Source: Eubacteriaceae bacterium UBA1433 (GTDB taxonomy: Bacteria; Bacillota; Clostridia; Eubacteriales; UBA1433). Taken from it: a stretch of 20,345 nucleotides of DNA. Below, piece after piece: positions 7,623 to 15,098 of the stretch. The stretch is taken from assembly GCA_002329295.1 (NCBI GenBank), contig DCTT01000015.1, positions 141,986 to 162,330 on the forward strand, given 5' to 3'. The translations under genes and the position numbers were made by a program. The notes under the pieces were generated by a model. The model was not told the DNA's origin. It made no database searches and worked only from the letters and a program-made list of their open reading frames with translations. Each line of letters begins with the position of its first letter. Position 1 is the first letter of the stretch.

Positions 7623-8144
7623 TTAATTTTTCGTTATTTGAGAATATTCGAGTTCCACAGGGGTTTCACGTCCAAACATCGAAATATTCGCTTTGATTTT
7701 TCTTTTTTCTATATTTACTTCTTCTACATTTCCGGCGAATCCTTCAAAAGGTCCTGACAAAATCGTGATGCTGTCTCCCACACGTATATCCAATGCCGGC
7801 GGCATCTTTTCTTTGATGCCAAGGGAGCGCAATTCATTTGATGACAACGGCACCGGCTTGCTGCCGGGTCCGACAAAACCTGTTACCCCTCGCGTATTAC
7901 GAACCACATACCAACTTTCATCGGTTAAGATCATCTTTACGAGAACGTAGCCGGGAAACACTTTTTTCATGACCAGCTTGCGCTGACCGCCTTTTGTTTC
8001 TTCCACTTCATACATCGGCACAAAAACTTCTTCTATCAAATGGTGCATGCTTCGGCTTTCTACCGCTGCCTCAATGCCGTCTTTGACTTTGTTTTCATAT
8101 CCCGAATACGTATGGGCTACATACCATTTCGCTTCGCTATCCAT
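7623..8144 (-). CDS. nusG: Transcription elongation/termination factor NusG
   Basis: A 173-residue NusG with an N-terminal NGN domain (KWYVAHTYSGYENKV; VFPGYVLVKMILTDESWYVVR; TRGVTGFVG) that binds RNA polymerase, and a C-terminal KOW domain (about 122-173, VGDSITILSGPFEGFAG) that contacts S10 or Rho. Length and motifs are standard. The ATG has AGGAGAG upstream and lies 25 bases after secE, in the conserved secE-nusG-rplK order. Confidence 0.98.
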   Translation of the reverse strand: MDSEAKWYVAHTYSGYENKVKDGIEAAVESRSMHHLIEEVFVPMYEVEETKGGQRKLVMKKVFPGYVLVKMILTDESWYVVRNTRGVTGFVGPGSKPVPLSSNELRSLGIKEKMPPALDIRVGDSITILSGPFEGFAGNVEEVNIEKRKIKANISMFGRETPVELEYSQITKN

Positions 8145-8169
8145 AAATCGTCTCTCCTGCCTTCCTTCG

Positions 8170-8403
8170 TTACAAAATCAACGATGTCAATGCGCCAAAG
8201 ATCGAATCTCCCGCCCAAAATATCAGAGCCATAATTGCCACCAAACCAAACACCACGCCGGTATGTCGTAAAAGTTCTTTGGGCGTCAGCCAAGTGATTT
8301 TTTTCACTTCACTCCACATTCCCTTAAAGAATTTTACAATGCGCAACGGAAGATCTTGCAGTTTTTGCCATCTGGTATTTTTCTTTACCGGAGTTTTACT
8401 CAT
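8170..8403 (-). CDS. secE: Preprotein translocase subunit SecE
   Basis: A 77-residue single-span SecE that stabilises SecY in the protein export channel. A basic cytoplasmic N-terminus is followed by the amphipathic conserved helix FFKGMWSEVKKITWLTPKEL (about 25-44) and one membrane segment (about 48-73), typical of the short Firmicutes form. The usual WPT motif is WLT here. Its weak ribosome binding site (AGGTAGGT) overlaps the rpmG stop codon, 9 bases upstream, suggesting translational coupling. Confidence 0.96.
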   Translation of the reverse strand: MSKTPVKKNTRWQKLQDLPLRIVKFFKGMWSEVKKITWLTPKELLRHTGVVFGLVAIMALIFWAGDSIFGALTSLIL

Positions 8404-8412
8404 TGAGATGAC

Positions 8413-8562
8413 CTACCTTGTCTCTTTGTGAAGCGTATGTTTTTTGCAAAACTTACAATATTTTTCAAGTTCGATTCTGTCCGGATCATTTTTTTTGTTT
8501 TTGTTTGTTGCATAGTTTCTTTGTTTGCATTCCGTGCATGCCAAAACAATATTGACTCTCAT
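8413..8562 (-). CDS. rpmG: Ribosomal protein L33, zinc-binding form
   Basis: A 49-residue L33 (starts MRVNIVLACTECKQRNYAT, ends TLHKETR, stop TAG). The four zinc-ligand cysteines are present as two CxxC pairs, Cys9-Cys12 and Cys36-Cys39, so this is the zinc-dependent C+ form, not a zinc-free paralogue. A consensus GGAGGAG precedes the ATG. It is the first gene of the rpmG-secE-nusG-rplKA transcript, 69 bases downstream of a good promoter. Confidence 0.97.
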   Translation of the reverse strand: MRVNIVLACTECKQRNYATNKNKKNDPDRIELEKYCKFCKKHTLHKETR

Positions 8563-8598
8563 GGTATCTCCTCCATCTTTGCTGCATTTTCGGCACTA

Positions 8599-8620
8599 AA
8601 AAAAGGCCTTTGCCTTTTTT
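8599..8620 (-). other. Terminator-like hairpin in the rpmG operon leader
   Basis: On the minus strand AAAAAAGGC pairs with GCCTTTTTT around a 4-base loop, the second arm being T-rich. It lies just downstream of the predicted transcription start and upstream of the rpmG ribosome binding site. It could be an attenuator, a 5' stabiliser, or a leftover bidirectional terminator; only three G-C pairs make it weak. Confidence 0.45.
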
Positions 8621-8630
8621 CTGTGGAATG

Positions 8631-8659
8631 AGTATATCAAATATCCTTTAAAATTGCAA
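8631..8659 (-). promoter_or_regulatory. Promoter of rpmG-secE-nusG-rplKA
   Basis: TTGCAA (8654-8659) is 17 bases upstream of TATACT (8631-8636) on the minus strand, with TGA before the -10 giving an extended -10 element. The start would fall near 8623, giving a leader of about 60 bases. Confidence 0.75.
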
Positions 8660-8730
8660 TGATATTTTTATCAAAATTGCTTCATTTCGACATATTTTTT
8701 CGATATTTTCCCTCTTTTACACCTTTTTCG

Positions 8731-8761
8731 GCAGCCGAACGCCAAAAATACGCCCGGCTGC
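8731..8761 (-). terminator. Hairpin after amidohydrolase gene, possible terminator
   Basis: The inverted repeat GCAGCCG (8731-8737) and CGGCTGC (8755-8761) begins 16 bases after the amidohydrolase stop. On the minus strand it is followed by CGAAAAAG, not a T tract, so it is at best an imperfect terminator. Confidence 0.4.
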
Positions 8762-8777
8762 AGTTGTTCTATCATGA

Positions 8778-9929
8778 TTAACCGAACACTTTTTTCCCAT
8801 CAATATACGTTGCGATCACTCTGCTGCGCACATCGAAAGGCTCTCCTTCTATCACCACAAAATCCGCATCTTTTTCTAATTCGATGCTCCCTACACGTTC
8901 GTCAATGCCCAGAATTTGTGCCGGATATAAAGTGATGGATCGCAAAGCCTCTGCCTCGCTCATGCCTTCACGAATGGCCAATGCCGCACAAACAATCAGA
9001 TGCTGAATCGGAATCACAGGATGATCCGTAGTCAACGCCATCTTCAACCCTTTTTTGTTCAGGACTACCGCTGTGCGAAATGCTTTATTTGCCAACTCCA
9101 CCTTCGATCGACTACTCATCGTTGGCCCGATAATGACCGGATAATTTTCACGATACAAAATATCCTCAATCAGTTCCCCTTCCGTGCAATGCTCAATGGT
9201 AATATCAATATCAAATTCTTTGGCAATCCGAATCGCCGTTAAAATATCATCCGCACGATGAGCATGCACTTTCAGCGGAATTTTTTTATCCAACACCGGC
9301 AACAACGCCTCCCATTTCATGTGAAACGGAGTACTTGCCGCACTGCGCGCCAGTGACTTCTTGTTCCCATATTCTCTGGCTTCACTCAACGCTTGACGCA
9401 ATAGTGCTGCCGTACCCATCCTTGTACTGGGTAATTTTTTCTCTTTTCCATATACACGTTTGGGATTTTCTCCGAAAGCGCATTTTATCGCTACGGGCTC
9501 TTTTAAAACCATTTCATCTATACATCGGCCAAATGTCTTAAACGCCGCAAAACTGCCACCTAAAACGTTGGCGCTTCCCGGTCCTGCCGCTACTGTCGTA
9601 ACACCGCCCGAAAGCGCGTCACTAAATCCTGCCTCTAAAGGATTAATGGCATCAATGGCTCGCAAATGAGGTGTCAGCGGGTCCGTTGCTTCATTGGTAT
9701 CCGCTCCCGGTGTACCGATACATTCTTCTTCAAGACCCAAATGCGTATGGGCGTCAATCAATCCGGGCAACAAATTGCATCCCTGCAAATCAATTTCTTG
9801 CGTTCCTTCAGGAGGAATAATATCTTTGCCTATTGCCTTGATTTTGCCTTTGGCAACAAAAACTTTTCCGTTTTCAATCACTTCACCTGCCGCGGTATAC
9901 ACATTACAATTGTGAAAAAGTTTAAACAT
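8778..9929 (-). CDS. Amidohydrolase, imidazolonepropionase-like
   Basis: A 383-residue metal-dependent hydrolase of the amidohydrolase superfamily. Visible metal and catalytic residues are the HxH pair His61-His63 in LIDAHTHLG, His222 and His224 in VHAHRADD, His247 in IEHCTEG and Asp302 in TTDHPVIP. An N-terminal and C-terminal beta-sandwich flank the barrel (GKVFVAKGKIKAIG and KDADFVVIEGEPFD). This layout matches the imidazolonepropionase-like or peptidase-like branch (COG1228); the substrate is not known. No signal peptide is seen, so it acts in the cytoplasm. A GGAAAG site precedes the ATG. The gene follows the merR-like gene by 66 bases on the same strand and may be its co-transcribed partner, but the neighbours do not reveal the pathway. 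Confidence 0.9.
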   Translation of the reverse strand: MFKLFHNCNVYTAAGEVIENGKVFVAKGKIKAIGKDIIPPEGTQEIDLQGCNLLPGLIDAHTHLGLEEECIGTPGADTNEATDPLTPHLRAIDAINPLEAGFSDALSGGVTTVAAGPGSANVLGGSFAAFKTFGRCIDEMVLKEPVAIKCAFGENPKRVYGKEKKLPSTRMGTAALLRQALSEAREYGNKKSLARSAASTPFHMKWEALLPVLDKKIPLKVHAHRADDILTAIRIAKEFDIDITIEHCTEGELIEDILYRENYPVIIGPTMSSRSKVELANKAFRTAVVLNKKGLKMALTTDHPVIPIQHLIVCAALAIREGMSEAEALRSITLYPAQILGIDERVGSIELEKDADFVVIEGEPFDVRSRVIATYIDGKKVFG

Positions 9930-9995
9930 TTTTTTCTTTCCGCCCTTTAAAACATTTTTGGCAACACAGCCGTTTCAGCACTTTTTGATATTGGT

Positions 9996-10878
9996 TTAAA
10001 TATAACATATTACATCATTGAAATCAATTTTATTCTTTGCATAAAGCAACGATAATTTTGTCTTGTCTTCGATGGGAATCCACACTTCCGCCAGCGCCTT
10101 ATACTGACTTTCCATCTTGTTGACGACAAGCCATCTCGCAAAAATATCATCTACAGGCTTTAACCCTACTTTTTTCATATAATCTAATATCGGCTGCAGT
10201 ATTTTATTCGTCAGTTCTTCCCTTGACGAAATCTCAATCACAGCATACACACAAGTGCGCGGCTCTATATATGACACAAATCGCCCTTCTTGAATCTGCA
10301 GCCTCTTTGCATCTTCGGCCAACATACATTGCGCACCAATAAAATCTTTTGAAGTTATATCATCCAAAAACAACGCCGTACAAGGAAACACATTGGGGTT
10401 TTCGCACCATTCGCTCAACATTTTTTTGACATCGGGATCATCTGACATCTCATATTCTTTTTGAATATAAAGCATATACATCGCCGGACGTTCCGCCACA
10501 AGATATCTTCCTTTGTTTTCTTGCATGAACTGCATACGGGAACTAAAATATTTCAGACCTGATAAAACCGTCTTCAATTTCTCAATTTCTGCCTCCACTT
10601 CTTGCGCGCGTTTTTCCAACTTCTCAATCAAACGCTCCGGAGAACCATCTCGTAAAATATCGACAATCTCGTTGACGGCAAAACCATACTCCCGATAGGC
10701 ACGAGTCCTCAAAAGCAACACAATATCCCATGCGTCATAGCTTCGATATTGGTTTTCCTCTATTCGCGCCGGCAAAATCAACCCTTTTTTTTTCATAATA
10801 GCGTATAGCCTGAGGAGTGAGTCCCAATATTTTTGCCACATAATTAATTTTATATTTATTGATAAATTCTCTCAACAT
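9996..10878 (-). pseudogene. MerR-family regulator with a one-base frameshift in an A9 tract
   Basis: The real start is the ATG at 10878 (GGAGTG upstream), which encodes a typical MerR DNA-binding head, NYVAKILGLTPQAIRYYEK. At the plus-strand T9 run 10785-10793 (nine A in the mRNA) the frame is wrong: eight A would give EKKGLILPARI and continue for a 293-residue protein, but nine give EKKR and a stop at 10735-10737 after 47 residues. The remainder is open to the stop at 9996 and contains the rest of the winged helix (about 32-75), a coiled coil (about 82-110) and a C-terminal domain resembling GyrI-like effector-binding domains. A shorter in-frame ATG start would lack the recognition helix. 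It may be a decayed gene, a phase-variable switch, a slippage-expressed gene, or an assembly error. It is divergent from nfnAB and precedes the amidohydrolase gene. Confidence 0.85.
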
Positions 10879-10922
10879 AATTTTTATCACTCCGATGGAA
10901 TCATTATTTTTCATATGATTAG

Positions 10923-10931
10923 ATTATAGCA
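10923..10931 (-). promoter_or_regulatory. Extended -10 promoter of the merR-like gene
   Basis: On the minus strand TGCTATAAT (TATAAT at 10923-10928) is an extended -10 element without a convincing -35, about 45 bases before the ATG at 10878. A TAACGT element (10932-10937) overlaps its upstream edge. Confidence 0.6.
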
Positions 10932-11027
10932 TAACGTTTGCAAAAAGTATTCTTTATATTTACACTGTCATTAGAATATCTTACATAAAATAAATTTGAT
11001 TTCTCCTAATTTTGCGATAAAATATCA

Positions 11028-11058
11028 TTGACTTTAAAGCCGTTTTAACGTGTATACT
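11028..11058 (+). promoter_or_regulatory. Promoter of nfnA-nfnB, MerR-like 19-bp spacer
   Basis: TTGACT (11028-11033) and TATACT (11053-11058) are separated by 19 bases, 2 more than the ideal 17. Long spacers of 19-20 bases are the hallmark of promoters activated by MerR-family proteins, and such a gene is divergent here. The spacer includes the inverted repeat CGTT-TT-AACG (11041-11050). Confidence 0.6.
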
Positions 11059-11117
11059 ATTTAACGTAGCAAAATATGTTAAAAAAATATCATATATGTA
11101 AAAGGAGTGAGACATCC

Positions 11118-11957
11118 ATGTATAAAATCTTAAAAAAGCGTGACCTAAACGAAAGTAACGTACTAATGGAAATTGAAGCGCCTCGCGTTGTCAAAAAAGC
11201 TCTCCCCGGTCAATTTGTTATTCTCCGGGTTGATGAAAACGGCGAGCGTATTCCTCTGACCATCGCAGGCGTTGACCATGAGACAGGCGGTGTTCGTGTC
11301 ATTTTCCAAAAAGTTGGTTATTCCACAACGCTTTTGGGAGAAAAGAACGAAGGGGATTACATCTGCGATTTCGCCGGTCCTTTGGGCAAACCCACTGATT
11401 TCGAGGACTTTAAAAAAGTCATCGTGGTAGGCGGCGGATTGGGCTGCGCCATTGCATACCCCATCGCCAAAGCTCTCTTCGACAAAGGAGTTGAAGTAGA
11501 CTTGGTTGTTGGCTTCAAAACAAAAGATTTAATTATCTTGGAAGATGAAATGAAAGAAGCAGCTACACGACTGCACATCATGACAGACGATGGTTCCTAT
11601 GGCAAAAAAGGGTTTACTACAGACGGACTCGATGCTGTCCTGGCAGAAGATCCCAATTACGATGCCGTGTTCGTATTCGGCCCTCCGATTATGATGAAAT
11701 TTATTGCACAAGTTACAAAAAAATATGGCGTAAAAACCATTGTCAGCATGAACCCCATTATGATTGACGGCACAGGCATGTGTGGCGGTTGCCGCATCAC
11801 CGTTGGCGGAGAAACCAAATTTGCATGTGTTGACGGTCCGGACTTTGATGGCCATTTGGTAGACTGGGATGAGTTTATGCGTCGTTCAGCAATGTACAAA
11901 GAACAGGAAGCAGAAGCAATGGCAAAACATAAATGTAGAATGGAAGGTATGAGCTAA
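11118..11957 (+). CDS. nfnA: NADH-dependent ferredoxin:NADP+ oxidoreductase subunit A (NfnA/SudB-like)
   Basis: A 279-residue ferredoxin-NADP reductase-like subunit. The FAD-binding region RIPLTIAG is at 44-51, the NAD-binding loop VVGGGLGCAIAYPIAK at 103-118, and the C-terminal [2Fe-2S] loop has Cys222, Cys225 and Cys237, with Asp217 a candidate fourth ligand as in Nfn proteins. With NfnB it should couple NADH and NADP(H) to ferredoxin by flavin-based electron bifurcation in the cytoplasm. The same fold is annotated as sulfide dehydrogenase or dihydroorotate dehydrogenase electron-transfer subunits, but the partner gene argues for Nfn. I start at the ATG with AGGAGTG upstream; an ATG 14 codons earlier lacks one. 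Its stop overlaps the nfnB start (TAATG), so they are translationally coupled. Confidence 0.9.
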   Translation: MYKILKKRDLNESNVLMEIEAPRVVKKALPGQFVILRVDENGERIPLTIAGVDHETGGVRVIFQKVGYSTTLLGEKNEGDYICDFAGPLGKPTDFEDFKKVIVVGGGLGCAIAYPIAKALFDKGVEVDLVVGFKTKDLIILEDEMKEAATRLHIMTDDGSYGKKGFTTDGLDAVLAEDPNYDAVFVFGPPIMMKFIAQVTKKYGVKTIVSMNPIMIDGTGMCGGCRITVGGETKFACVDGPDFDGHLVDWDEFMRRSAMYKEQEAEAMAKHKCRMEGMS

Positions 11958-13357
11958 TGGCAGAAAGAAATATGTCCCCCAATAAAACTCCGATACCGGA
12001 GCAAGATCCTCAAGTAAGAAACAAAAACTTCGATGAAGTGGCTCTTGGCTACACCGAAGAAATGGCTGTCAGCGAGGCGGCAAGATGTTTGCAATGTAAA
12101 AACAGACCTTGCGTAGCCGGCTGTCCGGTAAATGTACAAATCCCCGAATTTATTAATCTCATTGCAAACAGAGATTTTGCAGGTGCTTATAAAAAAATTA
12201 AAGAAACCAACTCTCTTCCCGCTGTTTGCGGCAGAGTTTGTCCTCAAGAAACACAATGCGAAGCCAAATGCATCCGCGGCATTAAAGGTGACAGTGTAGG
12301 CATTGGCCGTCTCGAGCGTTTTGCAGCAGACTGGGCCATGAAAAATTTAGACGAAAAAGCGGAAATGCCGAAAAGAAACGGACACAAAGTTGCCGTATTG
12401 GGCGCAGGTCCCGCAGGGCTTACCTGTGCAGGCGACTTGGCCATGCTGGGCTATGATGTTACCATCTTTGAAGCTTTCCACAAAGGCGGCGGCGTACTTG
12501 TTTACGGTATTCCGGAATTCCGTTTGCCGAAAGCAATCGTTCAGGCAGAAATCGACAAACTGGGCGAAATCGGCGTAAAACTCGAAACAAATATTTTGGC
12601 CGGCAAAGTTATCAGCATTCCCGAATTGTTTGAAGAAGAAGGCTTTGATGCCATATTTATCGGTACCGGTGCAGGTCTGCCCATGTTCATGCACATTCCG
12701 GGCGAAAACTACAACGGCGTATTCTCTGCCAACGAATACCTGACACGAACCAACCTAATGAAGGCTTACAGCGAAGAAGCCGCAACACCGATGATCCGAT
12801 TCAAAAAAGTCGCAGTTGTCGGCGGCGGAAACGTTGCAATGGACTCTGCCCGTTGTGCACAACGTCTCGGTGCTGATACGGTTTATATCGTTTACCGCAG
12901 AAGCATGGAAGAAATGCCTGCCAGACAAGAAGAAGTACATCATGCAATCGAAGAAGGTATTGTTTTCAACATTCTCACGAATCCGACACAAATTATCGGT
13001 GACGACAAAGGGTATGTAAAAGGCATTGAATGTATTAAAATGGAATTGGGCGAACCTGACGCTTCCGGCAGAAGGCGCCCCATCCCGATAGAAGGCAGCG
13101 AATTTGTTTTGGATGTTGATGCGGTAATTATGGCTTTGGGCACGAACCCCAACCCCATCATCAGTGATAACACTCCCGATCTTGAAGTCAATAAAAAAGG
13201 CTGTATTCTTGCCGATGAAGAAACCGGCGCAACATCAATCCCCGGCGTTTTTGCAGGCGGAGACATTGTTACCGGTGCTGCAACAGTTATCCTCGCTATG
13301 GGCGCAGGCAAAGTTGCCGCAACAGCTATCGACAAATATATCCAAGAGAAAAAATAA
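11957..13357 (+). CDS. nfnB: NADH-dependent ferredoxin:NADP+ oxidoreductase subunit B (NfnB, glutamate-synthase-small-subunit-like)
   Basis: A 466-residue flavoprotein, the length expected for NfnB, often labelled GltA or glutamate synthase small subunit. The N-terminal Fe-S domain has two cysteine sets: Cys44, Cys47, Cys52, Cys56 and Cys91, Cys95, Cys101, Cys105. Then comes the FAD fold VAVLGAGPAGLTCAGDLA at 145-162, the NADP fold VAVVGGGNVAMDSARCAQR at 285-303, and a C-terminal FAD loop GVFAGGDIVTGAATVILAM. No large glutamate synthase subunit is encoded nearby, and the gene is fused by coupling to nfnA, so bifurcation between NADPH, NADH and ferredoxin is the likely role. A terminator follows closely. 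Confidence 0.92.
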   Translation: MAERNMSPNKTPIPEQDPQVRNKNFDEVALGYTEEMAVSEAARCLQCKNRPCVAGCPVNVQIPEFINLIANRDFAGAYKKIKETNSLPAVCGRVCPQETQCEAKCIRGIKGDSVGIGRLERFAADWAMKNLDEKAEMPKRNGHKVAVLGAGPAGLTCAGDLAMLGYDVTIFEAFHKGGGVLVYGIPEFRLPKAIVQAEIDKLGEIGVKLETNILAGKVISIPELFEEEGFDAIFIGTGAGLPMFMHIPGENYNGVFSANEYLTRTNLMKAYSEEAATPMIRFKKVAVVGGGNVAMDSARCAQRLGADTVYIVYRRSMEEMPARQEEVHHAIEEGIVFNILTNPTQIIGDDKGYVKGIECIKMELGEPDASGRRRPIPIEGSEFVLDVDAVIMALGTNPNPIISDNTPDLEVNKKGCILADEETGATSIPGVFAGGDIVTGAATVILAMGAGKVAATAIDKYIQEKK

Positions 13358-13370
13358 GTTCATTAATAAA

Positions 13371-13400
13371 AAGAAGTCGCATTTGCGGCTTCTTTTTTAT
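13371..13400 (+). terminator. Rho-independent terminator of nfnA-nfnB
   Basis: AAGAAGTCGC (13371-13380) and GCGGCTTCTT (13385-13394) form a 10-bp stem with one G-T pair and a 4-base loop, followed by TTTTATT. It starts 13 bases after the nfnB stop. Beyond it, to 13651, I see only AT-rich sequence and the next gene's promoter. Confidence 0.9.
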
Positions 13401-13611
13401 TGCATTTTTACTATACTTTTATCATCTTTTTGCTTGCGTTTTGCTCTTCTGTTACACAGCAAGTTGGTATTGAAAGACATACACAGAAATTTTGCGAAAA
13501 GGATTATCCGTGATAAAATAACAACGGCACAACATTTTGTCTTCTATTTTACTGACAATTTTTTTCTTTATCCCAAAGAAGTCTTTTCTTCGTGAAGATT
13601 GCTTGAATTTA

Positions 13612-13620
13612 TGCTATACT
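13612..13620 (+). promoter_or_regulatory. Extended -10 promoter of the DUF1015 gene
   Basis: TGCTATACT is an extended -10 element (TATACT at 13615-13620) about 32 bases before the ATG. No good -35 is visible. Confidence 0.55.
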
Positions 13621-13651
13621 ACAAGTACTTTTTAATAGGGAGTCAACCAAT

Positions 13652-15022
13652 ATGAATACTACGTACGAAACTGTCGGTCTTGCTGTTCCGCAAATTCTTC
13701 TCCCCGCAAAAGATATCGACTTACATAGCTGGTCTGTTATTGCGGTGGATCAATACACGTCACAACCGGAATATTGGCAGCAAGTGGCACTGCATACCGG
13801 CGATAACCCTTCCACATTGCACTTGGTGTTGCCTGAAGTTTATCTGAATTCTCAAGGCAATGACAAAGAAATCAATCAAATCAACCAAAATATGAACACT
13901 TATCTATCTGCAGGTATTTTAAGAAAAACTTCTCCCGGCTTTGTGCTAGTCGACCGATCCACGCCAATCAATCCTTCTCGCAAAGGTCTGTTGGTAGCGC
14001 TTGATCTGGAACAATACGATTTTTCTGCCGCTTCACAAAGTCTTATTCGTGCCACCGAGGGTACCGTATTGGATCGTCTGCCTCCTCGCGTTAAAATCAG
14101 ACAGGATGCCCCCCTCGAAGTACCGCATATTTTGATACTGATCGATGATCCGCAAAAAACCATTATCGAACCTCTCTTTGCTAAAACAGCGGATTTTGAA
14201 AAAATATATGACTTTGATCTCATGCAAGGCGGCGGTCATATCACAGGCTGGCACATTCAGCAGCTATCCGTTTTGGATGCTGTCGCCAATGCATTGGCAC
14301 ACCTTGCCGAAAGAGATTTATTTCAAAAAAAATATAACGCCGACAAAAACAAAGGCACCTTGCTTTATGCCGCCGGAGACGGCAATCACTCTCTTGCTTC
14401 AGCCAAAACCCATTGGGAAAACATTAAGCAAACTGCAAAGGCAAGCGACCTTGCAACCCATCCCGCTCGCTATGCACTGGTTGAGCTCGTGAACATCCAT
14501 GATGAGGGCGTTATTTTTGAACCTATCCACCGCGTAGTTTTTAACGTTGATACCGATGAATTTTTAGCGGATATTGCAAAAGAAGGCGTTGAAGTACTGC
14601 AATTTGACCATGTCAAAGCCCTGCAAAAAGAAAAAAAACGACTTGAAGACAGCATAAAAACCCTGTCCGAAGATGCCCCCGCCATGCAATTCATTCCTTT
14701 TCTCACCCATACCGGTCATGGTATGCTGGTATTTCGCACTCCCACCCACACACTGCCTGTCGGCAGTCTTCAAAAACTGCTCGATAAACTGGCAAAGAAA
14801 CACAATAACATGGAAATTGACTACATCCATGGTAAAGACGTGGTCTCTGAACTGGCTTCCAAAAAAGACAATATCGGCTTCTATCTTCTGCCGATGAATA
14901 AAAACGACCTCTTTAAAACCATTATTCACGACGGCCCACTTCCACGAAAGACCTTTTCCATGGGAGAAGCCGAAGAAAAACGATACTACCTCGAAAGCCG
15001 TATCATTAAGCCGCTATCATAA
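13652..15022 (+). CDS. DUF1015 family protein
   Basis: A 456-residue cytoplasmic protein of the DUF1015 family, whose biochemical role is not established. Family marks are the start LPAKDIDLHSWSVIAVDQYT (about 17-36), IRATEGTVLDRLPPR (132-146), and the central YAAGDGNHSLASAKTHWENI (239-258) whose GDGNHS is near-invariant. GGGAG precedes the ATG. In many genomes DUF1015 neighbours serine biosynthesis genes (serA, serC); none are seen here and the gene appears single, with its own promoter and a terminator shared with the convergent rpsI. It is full length and intact. Confidence 0.93.
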   Translation: MNTTYETVGLAVPQILLPAKDIDLHSWSVIAVDQYTSQPEYWQQVALHTGDNPSTLHLVLPEVYLNSQGNDKEINQINQNMNTYLSAGILRKTSPGFVLVDRSTPINPSRKGLLVALDLEQYDFSAASQSLIRATEGTVLDRLPPRVKIRQDAPLEVPHILILIDDPQKTIIEPLFAKTADFEKIYDFDLMQGGGHITGWHIQQLSVLDAVANALAHLAERDLFQKKYNADKNKGTLLYAAGDGNHSLASAKTHWENIKQTAKASDLATHPARYALVELVNIHDEGVIFEPIHRVVFNVDTDEFLADIAKEGVEVLQFDHVKALQKEKKRLEDSIKTLSEDAPAMQFIPFLTHTGHGMLVFRTPTHTLPVGSLQKLLDKLAKKHNNMEIDYIHGKDVVSELASKKDNIGFYLLPMNKNDLFKTIIHDGPLPRKTFSMGEAEEKRYYLESRIIKPLS

Positions 15023-15063
15023 AAAAGATAACAACACTGATTTTCCATATAAATATTGCAATA

Positions 15064-15094
15064 AATAAAAAGACACCCTCGGTGTCTTTTTATT
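15064..15094. terminator. Bidirectional terminator between DUF1015 and rpsI
   Basis: A perfect 14-bp inverted repeat, AATAAAAAGACACC / GGTGTCTTTTTATT, with a 3-base loop. Each strand shows an A-tract, a GC stem and a T-tract, so it can stop transcription of both convergent genes. Confidence 0.92.
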
Positions 15095-15098
15095 CGTA

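Noticed and set aside
10735..10841. ATG start at about 10841 for the regulator, giving a 281-residue protein
   Set aside because: It lacks the conserved recognition helix and has no binding site; the head is in another frame from 10878, so this is a frameshift artefact.
11957..13357. NADPH glutamate synthase small subunit role for the large flavoprotein
   Set aside because: No large glutamate synthase subunit is nearby and the gene is coupled to the NfnA-like partner, so Nfn is more likely; sulfide dehydrogenase remains possible.
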